From an uncultured Collinsella sp. (GTDB lineage Bacteria; Actinomycetota; Coriobacteriia; Coriobacteriales; Coriobacteriaceae): a DNA stretch of 10,738 bases. The first letter of the stretch is position 1. The number at the start of each line of letters is the position of its first letter. Location: NCBI GenBank assembly GCA_900542235.1, contig UQNB01000067.1:1-10738 (forward strand), read 5' to 3'. A program made the position numbers and the translations under genes. Below, one piece after another: positions 6,090-10,738 of this stretch. The notes beneath the pieces are model-generated. The model had not been told where the DNA came from. It saw only the letters and a program-made list of their open reading frames with translations, and ran no database searches.

Positions 6090-7847
6090 ATGTTTGCCTC
6101 ATTCCAAAAGAAGTATTTCCTATCCGATAAAGGCATCGCCGGCGTTAAGCGCGGCATTTTCTGGACCACGCTCACCAATCTCATCACTATGGCCGGCATG
6201 GGCTTTTTGTTCCTGGTCATGGCCGGCTTTGTCGAACATCTCGCCACCGGTGCCGACCTGCCGGATGCCCTGCCGATTGTGGGCGGCCTCCTGGTCTTTT
6301 TCGTGTTGCTCTTTGCCTCTAACTGGCAGCAGTATTACTACACCTACTGCATCTTTTACGAGGAGTGCGGCAAGCAGCGTATGGAGATCGCCGAGCGCTT
6401 GCGCAAGCTGCCGCTGTCGTTTTTTGGCCGTCGTGATCTGGCCGATTTAACCGAGACCATCATGGGCGACGTCCAGGCCATGGAGCACGCCTACAGCCAC
6501 GTGCTGGGAGAGCTTTGGGGTGCCATCATCGCAAGCGCCATTGTGTTCGTGGCGTCGCTGTTCTTTTGCTGGCAGCTGGCGATCGCGGCGTTTTGGAGTG
6601 TGCCCGTGGCCTTTGCCGTGCTGTATCTAACACGCGGCCCCATGACCCCGGTGTTCGACCATGTGCGTGCCGAGAAGGTCAAGGTTACCGAGGCGATCCA
6701 GGAGACGCTCGACTGCGTGCGCGAGATCCGCGCCACCAACCAGGAGGCTCATTATCTTGAGGGGCTCAACGCCGTGATCGATGCCGAGGAGCGCGAGACC
6801 ACCAAAGGCGAGCTCGCCAACGGGCTTTTGGTCAACTCCGCCTTTGCCATCCTGCGCCTGGGGATTGCCACCACGTTGGTCACGGGCGCTGCGATGGTCG
6901 CCTCCGGGCAGGTCGACTTTTTGGTGATGTTTGCCTTCCTGCTTATGGTGAGCCGTATCTATGCACCCTTTGACCAGGCGTTAATGTTAATGTCCGAGCT
7001 GTTTGCCGCCGAGTCGTCTGCCAAGCGCATGCGTTCCATCATGGAAGAGCCGGTGGCGCGGGGCAGCGAGCAGTTTGAGCCCGTAGGCCATGACGTGGTG
7101 TTCGATCACGTGGCATTTGGCTATGGTGCGGGCGAGGACGGCCGCGCCGGCGAGAAAGTTCTTACCGATGTGAGCTTTACCGCCAAGGAAGGCGAGGTCA
7201 CGGCACTGGTCGGTCCTTCGGGCTCCGGTAAGTCTACGGTGAGCCGCCTGGCCGCGCGCTTTTGGGATGCCACCGCGGGCACGGTCACCGTGGGCGGCGT
7301 GGATGTTGCGAGCGTGGATCCCGAGGTGCTGCTGCGCGACTACGCCATTGTGTTCCAAGACGTGCTGCTCTTTGACGACACGGTGATGGGAAACATCCGC
7401 CTCGGGCGTCGTGGCGCCACCGATGAGCAAGTGCTTGCGGCTGCGCGTGCCGCCAACTGCGACGAGTTTGTGAGCCGCATGCCGCAGGGCTACAACACCA
7501 TGATCGGCGAGAACGGCTCCAAGCTGTCCGGCGGCGAGCGCCAGCGCATCTCCATCGCCCGTGCGCTGCTCAAAGATGCGCCGATCGTGCTGTTGGACGA
7601 GGCGACGGCGAGCTTGGATGTGGAGAACGAGACCGTGGTTCAGCAGGCGCTCTCCCGTCTGCTTGCAGGTAAGACGGTTATCGTTATTGCCCACCGTATG
7701 CGTACGGTGGAAAATGCCGACAAAATCGTTGTACTCAAGGATGGTGTGGTTGCCGAGCAGGGCACTCCGGCGCAGCTCAAGGCGGCAGGTGGAGAATTCG
7801 CCCGCATGGTGGCGCTGCAAAAGGAAGCAGCTACCTGGCAGTTGTAA
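6090..7847 (+). CDS. ABC transporter ATP-binding/permease protein, second half
   Basis: This is a 585-residue half-transporter with the same design as the preceding gene, and it probably forms the second chain of a heterodimer. Membrane segments lie near 23-48, 61-78, 139-160, 162-180, 248-272 and 274-295. The ATPase domain has Walker A GPSGSGKST (375-383), Q-loop Q423, signature LSGGE (479-483), Walker B IVLLDE ending at E504, and H-loop H535. Both ATP sites of the pair look complete, with no degenerate signature or lost catalytic Glu as often seen in asymmetric exporters. It differs from its partner in the stretch after Walker B (ATASLDVENETV, the commoner form). The ATG abuts the upstream TAA, with a strong AGGGAGGT (6073-6080) inside the previous gene, so the two are co-translated. 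A palindromic repeat lies seven bases after the stop. Confidence 0.93.
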   Translation: MFASFQKKYFLSDKGIAGVKRGIFWTTLTNLITMAGMGFLFLVMAGFVEHLATGADLPDALPIVGGLLVFFVLLFASNWQQYYYTYCIFYEECGKQRMEIAERLRKLPLSFFGRRDLADLTETIMGDVQAMEHAYSHVLGELWGAIIASAIVFVASLFFCWQLAIAAFWSVPVAFAVLYLTRGPMTPVFDHVRAEKVKVTEAIQETLDCVREIRATNQEAHYLEGLNAVIDAEERETTKGELANGLLVNSAFAILRLGIATTLVTGAAMVASGQVDFLVMFAFLLMVSRIYAPFDQALMLMSELFAAESSAKRMRSIMEEPVARGSEQFEPVGHDVVFDHVAFGYGAGEDGRAGEKVLTDVSFTAKEGEVTALVGPSGSGKSTVSRLAARFWDATAGTVTVGGVDVASVDPEVLLRDYAIVFQDVLLFDDTVMGNIRLGRRGATDEQVLAAARAANCDEFVSRMPQGYNTMIGENGSKLSGGERQRISIARALLKDAPIVLLDEATASLDVENETVVQQALSRLLAGKTVIVIAHRMRTVENADKIVVLKDGVVAEQGTPAQLKAAGGEFARMVALQKEAATWQL

Positions 7848-7854
7848 GAAGGGG

Positions 7855-7873
7855 CAAAGGGACAGTCCCTTTG
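7855..7873. repeat. Short palindromic repeat (GGGACAGTCCC type), copy 2
   Basis: CAAAGGGA (7855-7862) pairs with TCCCTTTG (7866-7873) around CAG, followed by TCACATTGACA. This is the same element as at 3113-3144. Read in each upstream gene's direction, both copies follow TAAGAA and read CAAAGGG(G)ACAGTCCCTTTG. It may act as a weak terminator of the ABC operon. Its right flank supplies the -35 of the next promoter. Confidence 0.75.
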
Positions 7874-7878
7874 TCACA

Positions 7879-7907
7879 TTGACAATCGGTTACTCCGCAT
7901 CGTTAAT
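7879..7907 (+). promoter_or_regulatory. Promoter of the small membrane protein / metal ATPase operon
   Basis: A perfect -35 TTGACA (7879-7884) is followed after 17 bp by GTTAAT (7902-7907), four of six to the consensus -10. Transcription would begin near 7914, giving a leader of about 130 bases before the ATG at 8043. Confidence 0.65.
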
Positions 7908-7914
7908 TTTCAAA

Positions 7915-7934
7915 AGGTTAGCCATGGCTGACCT
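7915..7934. promoter_or_regulatory. 20-bp operator-like palindrome at the predicted transcription start
   Basis: AGGTTAGCCATGGCTGACCT is a palindrome with one mismatched pair (T7919/G7930). It sits immediately downstream of the -10, where a bound repressor would block RNA polymerase. Each half (AGGTTAG and CTGACCT) resembles the half-site of DtxR/IdeR iron boxes, but the halves are six bases apart rather than one, so the regulator may be a relative or something else. A metal-responsive repressor would suit the ATPase downstream; this is an inference. Confidence 0.5.
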
Positions 7935-7973
7935 AGATAGTTAGATAAAATTGAGATATTTCAAAAGCGTGCT

Positions 7974-7993
7974 CGAGCAAACTTGTTTACTCG
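7974..7993. promoter_or_regulatory. Second dyad in the leader of the ATPase operon
   Basis: CGAGCAAACTTGTTTACTCG has 9-bp arms with one mismatch and a 2-bp centre. The spacing suits a protein-binding site better than an RNA hairpin. An overlapping perfect palindrome, TGCTCGAGCA, lies at 7970-7979. Confidence 0.4.
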
Positions 7994-8027
7994 GGTGCTG
8001 AGGCACCATGCCGCGTCCAATGCGGCA
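7994..8027 (+). promoter_or_regulatory. Two tandem leader hairpins before the ribosome site
   Basis: GGTGC/GCACC (7994-8007, loop TGAG) and TGCCGC/GCGGCA (8009-8027, 7-base loop) sit in tandem just upstream of the AGGGAG ribosome site at 8030-8035. They could affect translation or mRNA stability. I do not recognise a known riboswitch class. Confidence 0.35.
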
Positions 8028-8042
8028 AAAGGGAGAGACATC

Positions 8043-8288
8043 ATGAAGAAGTCCACGTTCAACACCCTGCTTGTTGGTGGCGGTTTTCTGCTTGGTACGG
8101 CTGGCATCAAGCTGCTCACCAGCGCTCCGGTAAAGAACGCCTGCGTGCAGGGTATCGCGTGCGGCATGCGCATCAAGAACGGCTACCAGGACATGGTCGA
8201 GCAGGCCAAGGCTAATGTCGACGACATGGTTGCCGAGGCGGCCTATATCACCCAAAGCGAGGCCGCTGCTGACGAGGCAGCCGAGTAG
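8043..8288 (+). CDS. Small membrane protein, DUF6110-like; possible ferrosome-type accessory
   Basis: This is an 81-residue protein with one hydrophobic segment near residues 8-26 (LLVGGGFLLGTAGIKLLTS), a short linker, a probable amphipathic helix (about 44-70, including GYQDMVEQAKANVDDMV) and an acidic Ala/Glu tail. The 'GTAGIKLLTS' core and overall size match what I remember of the DUF6110 family, whose genes often precede P1B-type ATPases in gut anaerobes. The biochemical role is not established here. It may be a membrane-anchored partner of the ATPase, comparable to the small proteins of fez (ferrosome) operons, but that link is an inference. The start is supported by AGGGAG seven bases upstream of ATG. 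The ATPase gene begins 18 bases after the stop, so the two are co-transcribed from the promoter at 7879. Confidence 0.85.
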   Translation: MKKSTFNTLLVGGGFLLGTAGIKLLTSAPVKNACVQGIACGMRIKNGYQDMVEQAKANVDDMVAEAAYITQSEAAADEAAE

Positions 8289-8306
8289 CGCTCCCAGGCA
8301 CAAACT

Positions 8307-10382
8307 ATGAGATTCTCGATTATCAGCGAGATCCCCGGCAGGACCCGTCTTCAATTGGCGGGTCCTGTGCCAGAGAGCGATCTCGATGCACTTCTTAAGC
8401 TCAGCGGCGATATCGACGGCGTGCACAAGGTGCGCGTCTATGGCCGTATTGGCCAGTTAGCGCTCGAATATGACGAGCCGTGTCGCGATGCCGTGCTGGC
8501 CGCCGTCGGTGCGCTCGACGCTCAGGCCATTGCCGACGCAAAGACGGGTTACGTGATGCAGCTTGAGCCGCGCAAGCACAAGCTCGTTATGGATCTTGCC
8601 ACGCTTGTCGGCGCCCACTATGCGCGCCGATGGTTTTTGCCCACGCCCCTGCGTGCGGTGTTTGTCGTGGCCGGTTACATGGCATTTTTGCGCGCTGCCC
8701 TTCATGAGCTGGCGCAGCCGCGCCTGACCGTTCCCGTGCTCGACGCTTCGGCCATCGGCATTTCGTTCGTCAAGCGTGATGTCGACACCGCGGGCCAGAC
8801 AATGTTCCTGCTCAACGTGGGCGAGCTGCTCGAGGACTACACCCGCGCCATGAGCGAAAACGAGCTCATCAACTCGCTGCTCGATGTACCCGACAAGGCG
8901 CAAAAGGTCGTCGGCGATACCGAGGTAAGCGTTGCTGCGACCGAGCTCGAGCCCGGCGATCTGGTCGCCGTGCGCACTGGCATGTCCATTTGCATCGACG
9001 GTGTCGTCGAGCAGGGGAGCGCTATGGTCAACCAGGCGACCCTGACCGGCGAGCCGCTGGCCGTTGAGCGCAGCGTGGGCGACGACGTGTTCGCCGGTAC
9101 CGTCGTGGAAGACGGCAGCATCTTGGTGCGCGTGCGCGCCAACACGGCGCAAACCAAACTGCGCTCGATCGTCTCGCTCGTGCAGACGGCCGACTCGCTT
9201 AAGTCCGAGGGCCAGTCGCACATGGAGGACCTCGCCAACAAGATCGTTCCGTGGAACTTCCTGCTCGCGGGCCTGGTTGCGCTCACCACGCGCAGCCTTA
9301 TCAAGACCTCGGCGGCGCTGATGGTCGACTACTCGTGCGCACTCAAGCTCACGGGTTCCGTCGCCGTCATGACCGCCATGAGCGATGCCGCCAAGATGGG
9401 CGTCATGGTCAAGGGCGCGAAGTACTTTGAGTCGTTTGCCAAGGCTGACACCATCGTGTTTGATAAGACCGGCACGCTTACCGAGGCGCAGCCGCGCCTG
9501 GCTTGCGTGCTGACGACAGATGGCTGGAGCAAGGACGAGGTCCTGCGCCTTTCCGCTTGCTTGGAGGAGCATTTCCCGCATCCGGTGGCGCGTGCCGTGG
9601 TCAACGCCGCCCTCGAGCGCGGGCTCGAGCACCGCGAGCGCCATGCCGCGGTCGAGTACATCGTGGCGCACGGCATCGCTTCGTCCATCGAGGGGCGTCG
9701 CGCCATTATCGGTTCGGCGCACTTTGTATTTGAGGACGAGGGTGCGCAGCTCGAGTCCGATATCAAGGAGCATATCGAGCTCCAGATGCAAGGCCTGTCG
9801 CCGCTGTATCTGGCGGTCGACGGCAAGGTCGTCGGCGTGCTCGGCATCGAGGATCCGCTCAAGCCCGGCGTCCGTGAGGCCATCGCCGACCTACATGCGC
9901 TGGGCGTCAAGCATGTCGTTATGCTCACGGGCGATTCGGAGCGCACGGCCGAGCGCATTGCGCGCGAGGCGGGTGTCGACGAGTTTAAGGCCGAGCTGCT
10001 GCCCGAGGACAAGTACGCCTATGTGGAGCGCATTAAGGGTGAGGGGCGCCACGTTGCCATGGTGGGCGACGGCGTCAACGATTCGCCGGCACTCGGTTTG
10101 GCCGACGTGGGGCTGGCAATGGGTGGCGGAAGCGACATCGCCAAGGAGGTCGCCGACATCATCCTGACCGATACGGATCTGGCCGCGATCGTGCGCCTGC
10201 GCCGTATGAGTCAGGGCCTCATTGATCGTCTGACGAGCTCGTATTCCAAGGTAATGCTCACCAACTCGGCGCTGTTGGCATTGGGTATTACCGGCGCGAT
10301 TACCCCGCAGACGTCGTCGTTACTGCACAACGGCTCGACGATTGCCTACAGCCTGAGCAACGCGAAGGCTTACCTGCATTAG
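8307..10382 (+). CDS. P1B-type heavy-metal-translocating ATPase with a non-canonical Y-S-C metal motif
   Basis: This is a 691-residue P-type ATPase that should move a metal ion across the cytoplasmic membrane using ATP. All enzymatic motifs are intact: TGEP (247-250), phosphorylated Asp in DKTGT (D386-T390), the nucleotide-domain HP (H425-P426), TGDSERTA (from T541) and GDGVND (587-592). The N-terminus (1-65) looks like a ferredoxin-like HMA domain without CxxC, having PGRTR (10-14) instead. The metal-site helix reads D-Y-S-C-A-L-K-L (C344): the proline of CPC/SPC is absent, and the usual later proline is Ser. Membrane segments lie near 113-133, 143-155, 160-176, 313-355 and the C-terminus (SALLALGITGAIT, then LLHNGSTIAYSLSN). 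These features point away from copper and zinc exporters and towards the less-studied P1B groups (Mn, or Fe in FezB-type ATPases). The substrate is unproven; iron is my leading guess. The ribosome site is weak (AGG 8296-8298). Confidence 0.93.
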   Translation: MRFSIISEIPGRTRLQLAGPVPESDLDALLKLSGDIDGVHKVRVYGRIGQLALEYDEPCRDAVLAAVGALDAQAIADAKTGYVMQLEPRKHKLVMDLATLVGAHYARRWFLPTPLRAVFVVAGYMAFLRAALHELAQPRLTVPVLDASAIGISFVKRDVDTAGQTMFLLNVGELLEDYTRAMSENELINSLLDVPDKAQKVVGDTEVSVAATELEPGDLVAVRTGMSICIDGVVEQGSAMVNQATLTGEPLAVERSVGDDVFAGTVVEDGSILVRVRANTAQTKLRSIVSLVQTADSLKSEGQSHMEDLANKIVPWNFLLAGLVALTTRSLIKTSAALMVDYSCALKLTGSVAVMTAMSDAAKMGVMVKGAKYFESFAKADTIVFDKTGTLTEAQPRLACVLTTDGWSKDEVLRLSACLEEHFPHPVARAVVNAALERGLEHRERHAAVEYIVAHGIASSIEGRRAIIGSAHFVFEDEGAQLESDIKEHIELQMQGLSPLYLAVDGKVVGVLGIEDPLKPGVREAIADLHALGVKHVVMLTGDSERTAERIAREAGVDEFKAELLPEDKYAYVERIKGEGRHVAMVGDGVNDSPALGLADVGLAMGGGSDIAKEVADIILTDTDLAAIVRLRRMSQGLIDRLTSSYSKVMLTNSALLALGITGAITPQTSSLLHNGSTIAYSLSNAKAYLH

Positions 10383-10406
10383 CAGACGTGTTCGCCCACG
10401 TTATCT

Positions 10407-10452
10407 GGCCTGCGCCCAGACGGCATCGGTGTCGTCTGGGCGCAGGCCTTTT
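10407..10452 (+). terminator. Strong intrinsic terminator of the ATPase operon
   Basis: A perfect 16-bp GC-rich stem (10407-10422 with 10433-10448; GGCCTGCGCCCAGACG and its complement) and a 10-base loop are followed by TTTT. It begins 24 bases after the ATPase stop and separates that operon from the next promoter. Confidence 0.92.
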
Positions 10453-10456
10453 GCGT

Positions 10457-10485
10457 TTGACCATGTGCTAGCTTCTCTATATAGT
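10457..10485 (+). promoter_or_regulatory. Promoter of the antitoxin-type gene
   Basis: TTGACC (10457-10462) and TATAGT (10480-10485) are separated by 17 bp, with five of six matches in each hexamer. The predicted start is near 10492. GCTAGC palindromes lie inside the spacer and around the start site. Confidence 0.75.
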
Positions 10486-10503
10486 GTGGCTAGCAGAGCT
10501 AGC
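10467..10503. promoter_or_regulatory. Three GCTAGC palindromes, likely autoregulatory operators
   Basis: GCTAGC occurs at 10467-10472 (between -35 and -10), 10489-10494 and 10498-10503. The last two form the 15-bp inverted repeat GCTAGCAGAGCTAGC. Ribbon-helix-helix antitoxins bind such paired palindromes to repress their own operon, so this suits the gene that follows. Binding itself is inferred. Confidence 0.6.
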
Positions 10504-10525
10504 AATTGAAGGGAGCGGGATCGAC

Positions 10526-10738
10526 GTGGGTGCTGTTAGCGGCATGGCGCAGGTGAATGTTCGCGTAGATCGCCAGGTCAAGAATCGTGCCGAGGAGGTG
10601 CTGCGGCTTTCGGGCGGGTCACTGCCCGAGCTCATCAAAAAGGTGGTGGCCAAGGTCGCGCAGGGTGGCGGGCAGTGCGAGGAAGTGCTTGCGGCCGTCG
10701 ACGACCGGCGGGGGGCCGGCGCCCCCCGCTCCGTCGCC
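10526..10738 (+). CDS. RelB/DinJ-type antitoxin, partial (runs off the right edge)
   Basis: Seventy-one codons are open to the end of the window. The core MAQVNVRVDRQVKNRAEEVL has the beta-strand plus helix pattern of ribbon-helix-helix DNA-binding antitoxins of the RelB/DinJ family, and SLPELIKKVVAKV would be the second helix. Such proteins neutralise a RelE/YafQ-type mRNA-cleaving toxin usually encoded just downstream, here outside the window; a stand-alone regulator is also possible. GTG 10526 is preferred because AAGGGAG (10509-10515) lies 10 bases upstream. The ATG at 10544 gives a more usual N-terminus but has no ribosome site. The last ten or so residues (DDRRGAGAPRSVA region) are coded by a GC-rich foldback and may be unreliable. 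Confidence 0.8.
   Translation, partial: MGAVSGMAQVNVRVDRQVKNRAEEVLRLSGGSLPELIKKVVAKVAQGGGQCEEVLAAVDDRRGAGAPRSVA
10708..10729. repeat. GC foldback at the right edge
   Basis: GCGGGGGGC (10708-10716) and GCCCCCCGC (10721-10729) form a perfect 9-bp stem with a 4-base loop, inside the antitoxin frame and nine bases from the window end. It is probably a difficult-to-sequence spot or assembly end rather than a regulatory element. Confidence 0.5.

Noticed and set aside
7924..7944. Six-codon leader frame MADLDS with AAAAGG upstream
   Set aside because: The predicted transcription start is near 7914, leaving little or no room for the ribosome site, and the ATG is the centre of the palindrome. An operator explains it better.
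7935..8042. Known riboswitch (Mn yybP-ykoY or NiCo type) ahead of the metal operon
   Set aside because: I could not find the conserved loops of these classes; only two simple hairpins are visible.
8457..9791. 444-residue minus-strand open frame across the ATPase gene
   Set aside because: It is a shadow of the P-type ATPase coding sequence with no recognisable domain.

Overview
This is a GC-rich (by eye), densely packed bacterial segment. The Gat amidotransferase genes, the reading-frame style and the dispersed AAAGGGAC(A/T)GTCCCTTT palindromes suggest a gut member of the Coriobacteriia (Actinomycetota), probably Collinsella or a close relative. That assignment is an inference from familiarity with such genomes; there is no 16S or other direct marker here.

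Layout. Positions 3-1004 hold the C-terminal two thirds of gatA, overlapping by one base a complete gatB (1004-2680). These are housekeeping genes for Gln-tRNA(Gln)/Asn-tRNA(Asn) formation. Positions 2681-3146 form a gene-free stretch packed with inverted repeats: a perfect 28-bp inverted repeat around a small terminator hairpin, a second terminator, a 32-bp-arm MITE-like element, and a short palindromic repeat. An AraC-family regulator (3147-4193, minus strand) is divergent from two tandem half-transporter ABC genes (4266-6089 and 6090-7847) that should form a heterodimer. The AraC plus two-ABC layout resembles the YbtA/YbtP/YbtQ arrangement for siderophore uptake, and the first ABC protein carries an 'ATAFADPENEAL' stretch after Walker B that I associate with that subfamily.

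After a second copy of the short palindromic repeat comes a 195-bp control region (a good -35/-10 promoter, an abutting 20-bp dyad, a second dyad and two leader hairpins). It precedes a two-gene operon: a small DUF6110-like membrane protein (8043-8288) and a P1B-type metal ATPase (8307-10382). The ATPase has Y-S-C in place of the usual C-P-C/S-P-C and an arginine motif in place of CxxC. A strong terminator ends this operon. The window closes with a well-formed promoter containing three GCTAGC palindromes, followed by the first 71 codons of a RelB/DinJ-type antitoxin that runs off the edge.

How it fits together: the middle of the window reads as a metal, most likely iron, handling block, with a siderophore-like ABC importer next to a metal ATPase of the general type used in ferrosome (fez) systems. 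The 8-bp half-site GTTAGCCA occurs in both control regions, which hints at shared metal regulation. The iron assignment is an inference. Both outermost edges of the window look degraded (indel-like differences in gatA, a GC foldback in the antitoxin), consistent with contig ends.
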